Source of the DNA: G965279355 sp965279355
Lineage (GTDB): Bacteria > Pseudomonadota > Alphaproteobacteria > CACIAM-22H2
Direction of reading: 5' to 3'
DNA length: 64,000 bases
Assembly (NCBI GenBank): GCA_965279355.1
Contig: OZ257155.1
Location: forward strand, 4,712,001 to 4,776,000
Shown: positions 50,626-59,937 of the stretch, piece by piece
How the letters are laid out: each line of letters begins with the position of its first letter
Numbering within the stretch: position 1 is the first letter of the stretch
Position numbers and translations under genes: made by a program
The notes under the pieces: model-generated
The model's database searches: none
Seen by the model: the letters and a program-made list of their open reading frames with translations, nothing else
What the model was told of the DNA's origin: nothing

Positions 50626-51476
50626 TGTTCGGGCGCCCAGGACTTCAACGCCAGCGCCTGAGGTTCCGGGGTCCGCACATGAAGGTGCCGACGATCAACC
50701 GCCTCATCCCGAACGCGGTGACGGTTCTTGCCATGTGCGTCGGGCTGACGGCACTCCGCTTCGGAATGATGGAGCGCTGGGATCTCGCAATCTTCTGCAT
50801 TCTCGTGGCCGGCATTCTCGATTTTCTCGATGGCCGTATCGCACGCATGATCAACGGCACATCGAAATTCGGTGCCGAGCTCGACTCGTTGGCCGATTTC
50901 GTCGGCTTCGGCGCCGTGCCCGCGCTTCTGATTTACATGGCGTCGCTGCATGAATGGGGTGGCTACGGCTGGGCGGTCGCGCTGATCTATGCGGTGTGTT
51001 GCGCGCTGCGGCTTGCGCGCTTCAATACGGCCATCGGCGATCCCAATCCGCCGCCGTGGGCCGGGCACTATTTCGTCGGCGTTCCGGCGCCGGCGGGTGC
51101 CGCGCTGGCGATCCTGCCACTGATGGCGACGGTGGAATTCGGCACGGGATTCTTCGACCGTCCGGCGGTCAACGCGATAGTTTTGCTGGGCGTGGCGGCT
51201 CTGATGATCAGCCGTGTGCCGACCTTTTCGGTCAAGCAGGTCAAAATCAATTCGACGATGGCGTTGCCGCTCCTCCTGCTCGTCACGCTGCTGGCCGCGG
51301 CACTGGCGAGTGCGCCGTTCAGGACCTTCATCGTTCTCGGCGTGGTCTACATTGCGTGCATTCCGCTCGCGGTCTGGATGCAGCGCAGGGCGCGCCGCGC
51401 CGTGGCCGTCACTGTTCCGACCCCACCCACACCGACGGCTTCAGAAGCGCCGCGGGTCGACCCGGCGCCGCCCTGA
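50625..51476 (+). CDS. pssA: CDP-diacylglycerol-serine O-phosphatidyltransferase
   Basis: The 283-residue membrane enzyme makes phosphatidylserine from CDP-diacylglycerol and serine. The CDP-alcohol motif is visible at about residues 69-91 as DGRIARM, then GAELDSLAD, matching DG-x2-AR-x8-G-x3-D-x3-D. About seven to eight membrane helices follow. The start coupled to psd is used; an internal Met (MKVPTINRL) would shorten it by 18 residues. The C-terminal tail is Pro/Thr-rich. Confidence 0.95.
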   Translation: MFGRPGLQRQRLRFRGPHMKVPTINRLIPNAVTVLAMCVGLTALRFGMMERWDLAIFCILVAGILDFLDGRIARMINGTSKFGAELDSLADFVGFGAVPALLIYMASLHEWGGYGWAVALIYAVCCALRLARFNTAIGDPNPPPWAGHYFVGVPAPAGAALAILPLMATVEFGTGFFDRPAVNAIVLLGVAALMISRVPTFSVKQVKINSTMALPLLLLVTLLAAALASAPFRTFIVLGVVYIACIPLAVWMQRRARRAVAVTVPTPPTPTASEAPRVDPAPP

Positions 51477-51479
51477 TCC

Positions 51480-52025
51480 ATGGTGGATAAGATCGTCAGT
51501 GCACCGCGAGAGGGGCCGTTCACGTCGGCGGTCCTGGCGGATATGGATCCGCTCTTTGTTGATCTGCTGGACTACTGGAAAGACAAGCGCGACGGCCGCG
51601 CAATGCCGAGGCGCGCGGCAATTGATCCAATGGACTTGCGGGCCCATCTCGGCAGCCTGTTCCTGCTTGAGATCGCGGAGCCTCTGGTCGACTCACGCTA
51701 TCGGCTGATCGGAACGAATATTGTTGAGGCCTCGGGGCGCGATTCGACCAACCGGTCGATTGGCGAGCTCTATACCGAGCCGACCCGCAGCGGCCTGATC
51801 CGTATCTACACAGCGATTGTAAAGGCGGCGGCGCCGCATGCCGGGTGGGGGCGCTGGCAGGTCGGCGTCGACTATCTGGCGGTGCAGACGCTTTTTCTGC
51901 CGCTGTCGGAAGACGGGCAGGCCGTGAACATGGTGCTGTCGAAAATGAAATTCAGGCCGGCGCGGCCGGAACTCGACAGCGAGGCCATGTATTTCGGCCC
52001 GGTGGCCCCGGCCGCGCTTGCCTAG
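51480..52025 (+). CDS. PAS_5-type domain protein
   Basis: The 181-residue soluble protein matches the alphaproteobacterial PAS_5 pattern. It shows LLDYWKDKRDGRAMPRRAAI, HLGSLFLLEIAEPLVDSRYR and GTNIVEASGRDSTNRSIGEL. It probably binds a small ligand, but there is no effector domain. It starts three bases after pssA and ends in a convergent CTAG overlap with the OmpA-type gene. Confidence 0.85.
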   Translation: MVDKIVSAPREGPFTSAVLADMDPLFVDLLDYWKDKRDGRAMPRRAAIDPMDLRAHLGSLFLLEIAEPLVDSRYRLIGTNIVEASGRDSTNRSIGELYTEPTRSGLIRIYTAIVKAAAPHAGWGRWQVGVDYLAVQTLFLPLSEDGQAVNMVLSKMKFRPARPELDSEAMYFGPVAPAALA

Positions 52026-52462
52026 CGCCTGACTTCCCGCGACACGACGATTTCGACGCGGCGGCCTTCAACCGTCGGCCCGATGGTTTCCGTCGCTCCC
52101 TGCGGCGAGCGAAACACGATATCGCGGGGAACGTTCCGGGCGAGCAGCGCTGCTTCGACCGCCGCGGACCGGACATCCGACAGGCGAAGGTTTTCGCTCT
52201 GCGTGCCCGGCGTGCTGCTGTAGCCCATGATGCCGACACCGGTCGCCTTGATCTGTCGCGCTTCCTCGGCGACCAGATCCAGAACCGACAGCGCTTCAGG
52301 GCTAAGCTCGGTGCTGTCGGAGGTAAAGAACACGAAGAACGATTTGGACGGCTGGGTGGGTGGAGTACTTGGCGCGCAGGCGAAAACGATCAGGCTCAGC
52401 GACAAAACAATCGATGGCACGATCCAGCGACGAACCAGAGCGATAAGATTTTCTGCCAGCAT
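52022..52462 (-). CDS. OmpA-family lipoprotein
   Basis: The 146-residue product has a hydrophobic signal ending in the lipobox VFAC and then an OmpA-like domain. That domain shows FFTSDSTELSPEALSVLDLV, GVGIMGYSSTPGTQSENLRL and the C-terminal GRRVEIVVSREVR. The start at 52462 puts the signal at the N terminus; a longer frame to 52777 overlaps the upstream gene and is rejected. It is likely to be an outer-membrane, peptidoglycan-associated lipoprotein. Confidence 0.82.
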   Translation of the reverse strand: MLAENLIALVRRWIVPSIVLSLSLIVFACAPSTPPTQPSKSFFVFFTSDSTELSPEALSVLDLVAEEARQIKATGVGIMGYSSTPGTQSENLRLSDVRSAAVEAALLARNVPRDIVFRSPQGATETIGPTVEGRRVEIVVSREVRR

Positions 52463-52479
52463 ATGCCCCTGCTTTCCGG

Positions 52480-53805
52480 TCAGACCGTCGCGCCGGAAGG
52501 CGCGTAGGCCGGCCGGTCCGTCCGTTCGAGATTGTCCTTCAGCCGCTTCTTGAGTGCGCCGATATCGAGCTGATGCACGCTGCCCGAGCCGGCAAGGTCG
52601 AGCGCATGCGAGGCGGCCGCACCCATGGCGATGCAGGGACCCATGACCCGCACGCTGGACAAGGCTGCGACGTCGCCGTCGATGCAGCGACCGGCCGCAA
52701 CCAGATTGTCGGCATCGGGCGAGATCATGCTGCGGAGCGGGACGTAGTGGACATGGTTCTCGGGGAATTGCTGCCACGTATAGCCGTCGGGGCGATCGTG
52801 GATTTCGATCGGCCAGGCCGTGCGGGCGATGGCATCGTCGAACGCGGTCCCGTTCTGGACTTCCTCGACCTTGAGCTGGTGACTGGCGGCGATCCAGCGG
52901 GTCTGCCGGATTCCGGGGAAGCCGTAAGCGCGCACGCGGGCCTTGCCATAGGCCTTGGGAAATTCGGTTTTTAGAAAGGCGAGGGCCGTATCCGTCTGGG
53001 CCTTTCCTTCGAGACCGGTCCTGGAGGCGGCGACCGGCTCGAGCGGCGTTTCCATATGCGTCATGTTGACCAGCGCCACATTGCGGCCGGGAAACACGAA
53101 CGAGAACCCGTCATGCCGCACCATGTTGTAGGACGCGGCCTTGGCCTTGAGCCGCGCGGTGATCTCTTCGCGTGAGGGCTGGTGCTTCTCGTCGATGCCT
53201 TCCAGCACCATCATCTGCGATCCGTAAACAGGACCGTCGGCGGCCTCGCGGCAGGGAAGGCCGGCAAGCCAGGCAATCACCGCATCGCCGCTGGCATCGA
53301 CAAAGCCGGTGGCCGAGACGCGCACATCGCCATAACGCGTTGCGATATCGAGGGTGCGCACGCGGCGCCCGTCGAAGGCCACGCCGCGCAGGACGGCGCC
53401 GAGGATGACGGTGATGCCGGCCTTGCGGATCGCTTCCTCGACCCAGCGGGACAGTGCCACCTCGTCATACATGATGACAGTGGTATGCGAACTGACACGA
53501 TAGAACAGGGCATCCTTCGCGCCGAGATCCTGCAGGATCTCATCGGCAATGCCGTGCGTGAACTGATAGCCCTTCACGCCGTTGGAGAAGAGGCCGCAGA
53601 ACGTACCGATGATCGAGTTGACGGCCTGACCGCCGAGTGCGGGCAGGCTGTCGACCAGGATGACCTTGCGTCCAAGCCGCGCCGCTTCGAGGGCCGCGGA
53701 CACGCCTGAAATGCCGGCGCCGACGACGCAGATATCCCCGCTGACATTTTCCGCCAGGGCGGCGCCTTCGCGGCGCACGGTTTTTGTTGCAGTCATGAAC
53801 GCCAT
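52480..53805 (-). CDS. FAD-dependent oxidoreductase
   Basis: The 441-residue protein starts with an FAD-binding GAGISGVSAALEAARLGRKV motif, then LPALGGQAVNSIIGTFCGLF. The second nucleotide-contact region is NLVAAGRCIDGDVAALSSVR. It belongs to the FAD_oxidored (PF12831-type) family, whose members often lie in catabolic or accessory clusters; the substrate is unknown. It may be co-transcribed with the MDR dehydrogenase 54 bases upstream. Confidence 0.85.
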   Translation of the reverse strand: MAFMTATKTVRREGAALAENVSGDICVVGAGISGVSAALEAARLGRKVILVDSLPALGGQAVNSIIGTFCGLFSNGVKGYQFTHGIADEILQDLGAKDALFYRVSSHTTVIMYDEVALSRWVEEAIRKAGITVILGAVLRGVAFDGRRVRTLDIATRYGDVRVSATGFVDASGDAVIAWLAGLPCREAADGPVYGSQMMVLEGIDEKHQPSREEITARLKAKAASYNMVRHDGFSFVFPGRNVALVNMTHMETPLEPVAASRTGLEGKAQTDTALAFLKTEFPKAYGKARVRAYGFPGIRQTRWIAASHQLKVEEVQNGTAFDDAIARTAWPIEIHDRPDGYTWQQFPENHVHYVPLRSMISPDADNLVAAGRCIDGDVAALSSVRVMGPCIAMGAAASHALDLAGSGSVHQLDIGALKKRLKDNLERTDRPAYAPSGATV

Positions 53806-53859
53806 GACATTTCCTCGTTTGTTCGCGTTATTTCACCGGACTGTAGCATGCAGCGCGGA

Positions 53860-54969
53860 TCAGGGAAGGACGACGAAATTGGCGAAGCCGCCCGTCCCAT
53901 CGCCGGTCGCGGCAATCGCTTCGTTGACCTGTGCCAGCGGGAAGCGCCGGTGCTCATAGACATCGAGATTGAGAAGCCCGGCCTCGGCCAGCGCCGCCAT
54001 TTCCTCGCCTTCGGCGGCGGTGAACCAGCGGGAGCCCATGAGCTGCGCGTTGCGGCTCTTGATCCAGTAGCCCGGGATTGTCAAAGGATCGGAGGTGCCG
54101 CCGACATCGACCTGTCGTCCGCCCATGCGCAACGCCTCCAGGGCATCCATGACGGCAGAGGTTGGCGTGCGCGGCGGCAAGCAATCGATGACGGCATCGA
54201 CACCGTCGCCGTCGGTGAGGCTGAGCGCCCAGTCACGGATTGACCGGGTCCCAACGCCGAGAACGTGGATGCGCTCCGGCGCGATTGCCCGGACGCGGGC
54301 CAGCAGCGCTTCGTTGCGTCCGGTGCCAAGAATACGCGTGGCGCCCAGCGCAAGCGCCGAGAGCGCCGTCCCGAGCCCCAGCGTGCCGCCGATGCCGTTG
54401 ATGAGCACGGAACAGCCAGGACCGACCTTCGCTTTGCGGAGCGCGGAATAGCCGGTTCCCGTGTAGCCGAACCGAGCCGCAGATTCGAAGCTGATGCTGG
54501 CGGGCAGCTTCACAAGGCCCGATGCCGGCGCCATCGTGTATTCCGCAAACCCGCCATAAGGGTATCGCTCGAAGATCCGTTGCGACATCGGCCCGCGACC
54601 GAAATAGCCCTGGTAGATGAAGCTGGCGCAGTTGAGGGAATCGCCGCTGCGGCAGGCGCGGCAGGAGCTGCAGCCGCGCGCCGGATTGACGTACACGCGA
54701 TCCCCTTCGCGGATCGCCAGGACGTTTTTGCCCGTCGCGGCGACAACGCCCGCGGCGTCGAGACCAAAAATCGCGGGGAGTTTGGGTAGCGCCAGATGCG
54801 GATAGAGTTTGGGCCAATCTGCGGAAAGAACATTCTTCAGATTGGGAACGACGTTGCAGGCGTTGACCCGGATAACAACATCGTCGGCACCGGGGGTCGG
54901 GATCGGGACCTGATCGAGCTGGAGGGTGCTGCCGGGCCGGTGCAGCCGCGCGGCGGTCATTGTCGTCAT
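53860..54969 (-). CDS. Zinc-type MDR alcohol dehydrogenase family protein
   Basis: The 369-residue protein has the MDR fold with a Rossmann NAD(P) site (INGIGGTLGLGTALSALALG). The structural zinc loop CSSCRACRSGDSLNC is intact. The usual catalytic GHE motif is GLD here (FGLDAAGVVAATGKN), and the typical Cys-x-x-Asp motif is changed too (NACNVVPN). The catalytic zinc is therefore doubtful. It could be an oxidoreductase acting without zinc catalysis. Paired with the FAD oxidoreductase. Confidence 0.85.
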   Translation of the reverse strand: MTTMTAARLHRPGSTLQLDQVPIPTPGADDVVIRVNACNVVPNLKNVLSADWPKLYPHLALPKLPAIFGLDAAGVVAATGKNVLAIREGDRVYVNPARGCSSCRACRSGDSLNCASFIYQGYFGRGPMSQRIFERYPYGGFAEYTMAPASGLVKLPASISFESAARFGYTGTGYSALRKAKVGPGCSVLINGIGGTLGLGTALSALALGATRILGTGRNEALLARVRAIAPERIHVLGVGTRSIRDWALSLTDGDGVDAVIDCLPPRTPTSAVMDALEALRMGGRQVDVGGTSDPLTIPGYWIKSRNAQLMGSRWFTAAEGEEMAALAEAGLLNLDVYEHRRFPLAQVNEAIAATGDGTGGFANFVVLP

Positions 54970-55130
54970 CTGCGTTCTCCCACCGATCTTTTGCGCACGA
55001 TACCCCGAATGGGGGAGGGCGCAATTGCGGTATTAAGTTGCCGCTTTTTGACACTTTTCAATTTGACCTGCCCTGTTACGTTTCTGCCGGGGTGGGGGTG
55101 CGTCGTGTTCGTTGAGCACCGGCAGGCTGG

Positions 55131-57341
55131 TTGTCGGGGGTAACTCTGGGGCGGGTTTCCTTGCGCGCATTTTCTCTGTATCGGTCTCCAGATAGTCCTT
55201 CGACCACATCGCGTCCGCTTCGTGCATTGCTGGTGGGATCCGTCGTCGTACCGCTTGCCGTCTTCGGCGTCGCGGCTTTGCAGAGTTATGGCGAGGTGTT
55301 TCGCGAGGCCGAGAACCGCGGTTCCCATATCGTCAATCTGCTCGAAGAGCACGCGGCGAAGACGCTGGAGGCCATGCGCCTTGTCATCGACCAGGCCGAC
55401 GAAAGACTAAAGAACATCGATGTGGAAACCCTGCAGACATCGCGGAGCCTGTGGAACGAACTCAATACGTTGCAGGGGTCTACGGCGCAGGTTGATTCGA
55501 TCTTTGTGCTTGCGCCGGACGGCACGGATCTCTTGACCACCCGCACGTTCCCGGTGCCGCCGGGAAACTTTTCCGATCGCGATTATTTCATCGAGCAGCG
55601 GGAACAGGACCGCGGCCTTTATATCGGCCAGAGCTATATCGGCAAGATCAGCCGGCGCCAGATCTTCAATCTGAGCATCCGCCGGTTTAGCCCGGACGGC
55701 AGTTTCAATGGCGTGGTCGGTGCCTCAGCGTATGTCCCTTATTTCGAGGCGTTCTATTCGACCGCGGGCGATAACGCGGACAATTTCTCAGTCTCGCTGG
55801 TCCGCGCCGATGGAAAACCACTCGTTGTCTTCAGCTCGACCGGTAAGACCGGGTACGATGGGGAGCAGCCGTTTGTGTTCCTCGAGGGCGATGAAGGCGG
55901 AGTTTTCACTTCGGGGAACGGCGCGCTCGACAGCATTCATGTCTTCAAGCAGGTAAAGCAATTCCCGGTCTACGTCGTCTACAGCATCGAGCGGCAGGCC
56001 ATGCTCAATGCCTGGTATGGGCTCCTTGTTCCCTGGGGTGCGTTGACGCTGGTGGTCGGCGCCGCATTGTTCCTCACGACGTGGCTGGCGATGCAGCGCG
56101 CCAGACAGGAAGCGATCGCTGTTGCCGAATTGCGCGCGACCACCGAGGAACTCCATCATGAGATCGAGCGCCGCAAGGGTGCCGAGGCGGCGCTGTTGCA
56201 GGCGCAGCGCCTGGAGGCCGTCGGGCAGTTGACGGGCGGCATAGCGCACGATTTCAACAATCTGCTCACGGTGCTGGTCGGCAACCTTGAGCTTGCGGAC
56301 CGGAAGACGGACCTGCAGGCGATCCGCAAGCTGCACGGGTCGATGCGTTACGCCACGCAGCGGGCGGAGGCGCTGACGCAGCAGTTGCTCGCCTTTTCAC
56401 GGCGGCAAACCCTGCATCCGCGTACGCTCGATCTCAATGCGCTGGTCAGCACGGGCGCATTCCTGATTCGTCGGGCCGTTGGCGAGAATATCGAGGTCGT
56501 TTTCGATCTTGCGCGTTCGCTGTGGCCGGTGCGGATCGACGGCGCGCAGTTCGAGGCCGCCTTTCTCAATCTTGCCGTCAATGCGCGCGATGCCATGCCG
56601 GAAGGCGGCAAGCTCGCGATCTCGACATCGAACATCTTCCTGGCCGAAGAGGATATCGCTGGGCGGCATCCGGGACTGTCGCCGGGTGCGTATGTGCGGA
56701 TGGTCGTGCGCGACACCGGTACCGGCATGCCCCCTGAAGTGATGGACAAGATCTTCGAGCCGTTCTTCACCACCAAGGATGTCGGGCAGGGGACCGGGCT
56801 CGGCATGAGCCAGATTTACGGCTTCGTGCAGCAGTCCGGCGGGTCGGTTCAGGTTGCCTCGACGGTCGGCGAGGGAACCATCGTAACCATCTACCTGCCG
56901 CGGTCGATGGAAGAAGTTCATCCGCTGCCGCCGGCTTCCCGTCTGGTTCCGGTGGACGGTTCGGGCCGTATTCTGGTGGTGGAAGACGAGATCGAGGTTC
57001 AGAAAATCGTTGTCGCGGCACTGGAGGAGCTTGGCTACGAGGTGCTGGCGGAAAGCAATGGCGTGCAAGCGCTGAAGAAAATCCAGGGCGGCCTCCGGTT
57101 TGATTTTCTCCTGACCGACATCACGCTACCGGGCGGAATCAGCGGGATCGAGCTGGCCCGCGAAACCAGATCGTTGCACCCCGACTGCAGCGTCCTGCTG
57201 ATGACAGGATATCCGCTGCGGGGAGAGCGCGCCGACACCGGTGAGTTCCCGGTGATCTTCAAGCCGTTCACCTGGGTGCTCCTGAGCCAGCGGATCGGTG
57301 AGCTGATGGAAGAACGACGCCGCGCGTCCATCTCGAGCTGA
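55131..57341 (+). CDS. Hybrid sensor histidine kinase with Cache-type sensor domain
   Basis: The 736-residue kinase has a membrane helix at about residues 31-50, a periplasmic dCache-like domain and a second helix (LLVPWGALTLVVGAALFLTT). HisKA has His373 (GGIAHDFNNLLTVLVGNLEL), followed by an HATPase (GTGLGMSQIYGFVQQSGGSV) and a receiver domain with Asp663 (LLTDITLPGG). The Cache domain suggests sensing of an external small molecule. The start is a TTG; another TTG ten codons on is possible. No response regulator gene is adjacent. Confidence 0.9.
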   Translation: MSGVTLGRVSLRAFSLYRSPDSPSTTSRPLRALLVGSVVVPLAVFGVAALQSYGEVFREAENRGSHIVNLLEEHAAKTLEAMRLVIDQADERLKNIDVETLQTSRSLWNELNTLQGSTAQVDSIFVLAPDGTDLLTTRTFPVPPGNFSDRDYFIEQREQDRGLYIGQSYIGKISRRQIFNLSIRRFSPDGSFNGVVGASAYVPYFEAFYSTAGDNADNFSVSLVRADGKPLVVFSSTGKTGYDGEQPFVFLEGDEGGVFTSGNGALDSIHVFKQVKQFPVYVVYSIERQAMLNAWYGLLVPWGALTLVVGAALFLTTWLAMQRARQEAIAVAELRATTEELHHEIERRKGAEAALLQAQRLEAVGQLTGGIAHDFNNLLTVLVGNLELADRKTDLQAIRKLHGSMRYATQRAEALTQQLLAFSRRQTLHPRTLDLNALVSTGAFLIRRAVGENIEVVFDLARSLWPVRIDGAQFEAAFLNLAVNARDAMPEGGKLAISTSNIFLAEEDIAGRHPGLSPGAYVRMVVRDTGTGMPPEVMDKIFEPFFTTKDVGQGTGLGMSQIYGFVQQSGGSVQVASTVGEGTIVTIYLPRSMEEVHPLPPASRLVPVDGSGRILVVEDEIEVQKIVVAALEELGYEVLAESNGVQALKKIQGGLRFDFLLTDITLPGGISGIELARETRSLHPDCSVLLMTGYPLRGERADTGEFPVIFKPFTWVLLSQRIGELMEERRRASISS

Positions 57342-57379
57342 CTAGTCCTGCACCGCGCCGCTAATCCTGCGCCGCGCCG
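57342..57379. repeat. Tandem 19-bp repeat at the 3' end of the YihY gene
   Basis: CTAGTCCTGCACCGCGCCG (57342-57360) is followed directly by CTAATCCTGCGCCGCGCCG (57361-57379), 17 of 19 bases alike. Each copy encodes the same protein end (Ala/Val-Gln-Asp-stop) on the minus strand, so the stop region was duplicated. Confidence 0.7.
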
Positions 57380-58512
57380 ATTGTGTCGGCCATGTGGGCG
57401 CCTCGCCGGCCCATTGGCTTATTGGAGGGAGGCCCGGCCGTCGTGTCTCTGGCGGTCTGATGCTCCATTTCCGCATTCAGCTTGCCTCCAACCAGGATGA
57501 CAATCACCGACAACCAGATCCACACCATGAAACCGATGACGGCGCCCAGCGAACCGTATGTTTCGTTGTAGGACGCAAAATTCGAGACGTACCACGAGAA
57601 AAGCGCGGACACACCGATCCAGCCAAAGGCGGCAAAGGCGCTGCCCCAGCTGACCCAGCGCCATTGCGGGTCGTGGCGGCTGGGGCCGTAGCGATAGACC
57701 ACGGCAAAGGAGAACGCGATCACCACCATGAAGGCCGGCCAGCGCCCGATTGCGATCAGGAGATCGGTTATGCCTGCAAGCCCGATGAATTTGAGAACAA
57801 TCGGCACCACGACGACCAGCGCGACAGCCAGCAGCAGAAGCACAATGGCGCAGGCGGTAAAGATCAGCGAGATCAGGTTGAGCCTGACGAAGCTGCGTTT
57901 CTCTTTTTCCTGATAGACGACGTTCAGCGCATCGAACATCGCCTTGATCCCGGCATTGGCGCTCCACAGAGAAACGGCAAGGCCGGTGACGAAGGTGACG
58001 CCCAACGTGCCCTGCGGCTGTGAGGCGACCCGGGTCAGCTGCTCGTTGATGATCTCGACCGCAGAACCGGGAAGAAAGCTGGTGAGGGCGTCCAGATGGC
58101 CGTTGATGGCGGCCGGATCGGCGAACAGTCCATAGACGGACACCAGCGCGGCGATGGCGGGAAAGATGGCGAGCAGGACGTAATAGGTGACGCCGGCGGC
58201 AATCGCGATGAGCCGGTCGTCTTCGATGCTGTGATAGATCCGAAGGACGATATCCTTCCATCCCTTGGCGGGGATTTCGGTCGGCTCGTCCGCGTAACGC
58301 CCGCGATCGCGCTGTTCCCTGAGAAGCGCCTGCCGGCTGGCTTCGCTCCGCGGCCGCGCAAATCCGACCGCCATGAGGAGCGCGGTCACGCCGGCAGCCA
58401 TGACAGCGACGCCGCGCCCGGCCCCGGGAGCGCTGACGCCGGAGAGGGTCGGCTCGTCTCTTAGGCGCTCATGCCGCCGCTGCGGCGCCCGACCCGCTCC
58501 GACACTTACCAT
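57361..58512 (-). CDS. YihY/BrkB family membrane protein
   Basis: The 383-residue protein has about seven membrane helices. The family motif region is DDRLIAIAAGVTYYVLLAIF with FPAIAALVSVYGLF, followed by SANAGIKAMFDALNVVYQEK and GSLGAVIGFMVWIWLSVIVI. Molecular function is not firmly established. An additional N-terminal hydrophobic helix (VAVMAAGVTALLMAVGFARP) precedes the core. It is the last gene of a four-gene operon and overlaps the DUF3618 gene by seven bases. Confidence 0.92.
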   Translation of the reverse strand: MVSVGAGRAPQRRHERLRDEPTLSGVSAPGAGRGVAVMAAGVTALLMAVGFARPRSEASRQALLREQRDRGRYADEPTEIPAKGWKDIVLRIYHSIEDDRLIAIAAGVTYYVLLAIFPAIAALVSVYGLFADPAAINGHLDALTSFLPGSAVEIINEQLTRVASQPQGTLGVTFVTGLAVSLWSANAGIKAMFDALNVVYQEKEKRSFVRLNLISLIFTACAIVLLLLAVALVVVVPIVLKFIGLAGITDLLIAIGRWPAFMVVIAFSFAVVYRYGPSRHDPQWRWVSWGSAFAAFGWIGVSALFSWYVSNFASYNETYGSLGAVIGFMVWIWLSVIVILVGGKLNAEMEHQTARDTTAGPPSNKPMGRRGAHMADTIGAAQD

Positions 58513-59546
58513 CCCGGCTGCGGCTCCGCAGTTCCCGGCTGATAGCCCGGCGCCCGCTCTTCACCGCGATGGCCCGTGCTGTCGGGCGCGCCATGCTGCG
58601 TGGAGTGCGGCCGGTCTTCGCCAGAGGAAGACTGAGGCGGAGTATCGTTTCCGCTGCCCTCTGCCTTCTTCTGCGCCTTGCCGCGCAGCTCGTCGAGCAG
58701 GTGCGATTCCGTCTCCGATCTCGGAAACGCCGCGGCGATCGAAGCGCCGATGGCAAGACCGACGCCCGCGAGCACCAGCGGTTGCTCGGCAAAGAGCTGG
58801 GCCGCCGAAGACCATGCCTGCTTGCCGGTATCGCTGGCCACCCGGGCCGCCTGCCTTGCGCGCTCAGCGGCCTGCTCGCTGAGGGCGGAGGCGGTCTGGC
58901 TGGCTGACGCGGCGGCCTCGCGGATGGATTCTCGTGCGTGGTCGATGCCGTCGCGCGCGGCGTCGTATGTGTCGCCGGCACGGGCGGAAAGGTCGCTTGC
59001 CGCCTCGGACACGCGCGCCGAGACAATGCCCGAGGCTTCGCCGAGACGCGCCGAAGCGGTGGACGAAAGATCGCGGGCCGAACCCGATAGCCGCGCCCCG
59101 GCCCCGTCGATCCGGTCGGACGCATCGACCGAGAGATGATGCAACGATCCCGAGAGTCCGGCCGCCGTATCGCTCACCCGGTCCGACACCTGCTCGGTGC
59201 CCTGCCGCATGCGCCGCCGCATGCGGTCGATCAGGCCTTCGCGTTGAATAACGCCGGGCTCGTTGCCGACACCGGGGCTGGCGACATAAGTCGCGTGTCC
59301 GTTGCCTTTGGCCAGCATCAACCAGGCCATGCCCGCGCCGACCATGAGGCAGGGCAGCGGATTGTCGCGGACCTGCCGGCCCAGCCGGTGGACGAAGTCA
59401 TTGACGGTATCGGCACCGGCGAAATCCATGACCTGATCGACGACTTCGCCGGGGGAAATGCGATAGCGGAGTTCGTCGAGAAGGTCCGAGACGCGGCTGC
59501 GCGCCGCTTCGGCATCGGCTTCGATCTGTTCGATATCGTCGCTCAT
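58506..59546 (-). CDS. DUF3618 protein with long amphipathic repeat region
   Basis: The N-terminal DUF3618 core reads MSDDIEQIEADAEAARSRVS and LLDELRYRISPGEVVDQVMD, followed by a short hydrophobic stretch (PLPCLMVGAGMAWLML). Residues about 115-270 are a run of Ala/Ser/Asp/Arg-rich amphipathic helices resembling apolipoprotein or LEA-type repeats (for example ASARLGEASGIVSARVSEAA). A second membrane stretch (LVLAGVGLAIGASIAAAF) and a polar tail close the 346-residue protein. The start overlaps the holin-like stop by four bases; a longer frame to 59651 is not credible. Confidence 0.85.
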   Translation of the reverse strand: MSDDIEQIEADAEAARSRVSDLLDELRYRISPGEVVDQVMDFAGADTVNDFVHRLGRQVRDNPLPCLMVGAGMAWLMLAKGNGHATYVASPGVGNEPGVIQREGLIDRMRRRMRQGTEQVSDRVSDTAAGLSGSLHHLSVDASDRIDGAGARLSGSARDLSSTASARLGEASGIVSARVSEAASDLSARAGDTYDAARDGIDHARESIREAAASASQTASALSEQAAERARQAARVASDTGKQAWSSAAQLFAEQPLVLAGVGLAIGASIAAAFPRSETESHLLDELRGKAQKKAEGSGNDTPPQSSSGEDRPHSTQHGAPDSTGHRGEERAPGYQPGTAEPQPGW

Positions 59547-59935
59547 GGCGCGCTCACCTGGTAGCGCGCGACGGTGGCGTCGCGCTGAAGTTGTCCGACG
59601 GTGCGTTTGGGCGTGAGGTTGCGGACCTTGAGCCGGCCGATCCCCACCCACAGAAGAATGGCACCGATCAGGAATGTTCCGCCGGCGACGATCAGCGTCG
59701 CGCCGAGCAACGAGAAACCCTGATCGATCAGCAGCACGACGGCTGCCTGGAGCAGAAGGATCAGCGCCACCATCAGCAGCAGCGCGCCGCCGACGACCAG
59801 GCCCACGCCGATGGCGGCCATGGTGATCTTTTCCGAGACTTCGGCCTTGGCGAGCCGCATCTCCTGCCGGAACAGGGATGTGAACTCCCGCAGCAGGTCG
59901 GTGAAGATGTCGGTGATGCCGCGATCATGCGCCAT
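59543..59935 (-). CDS. Phage holin-like (PF07332-type) membrane protein
   Basis: This 130-residue protein has an N-terminal amphipathic helix (FTDLLREFTSLFRQEMRLAK) and two membrane helices (MAAIGVGLVVGGALLLMVAL, LIVAGGTFLIGAILLWVGIG). It is chromosomal and not part of a prophage: neighbours are DUF3618 and YihY genes, the usual setting for this family in alphaproteobacteria. Likely a small envelope-stress membrane protein. Confidence 0.88.
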   Translation of the reverse strand: MAHDRGITDIFTDLLREFTSLFRQEMRLAKAEVSEKITMAAIGVGLVVGGALLLMVALILLLQAAVVLLIDQGFSLLGATLIVAGGTFLIGAILLWVGIGRLKVRNLTPKRTVGQLQRDATVARYQVSAP

Positions 59936-59937
59936 GG

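Noticed and set aside
59543..59935. Holin-like gene as evidence of a prophage
   Set aside because: No lysis, capsid, tail, integrase or att features nearby; the DUF3618/YihY context is the usual chromosomal setting of this family.
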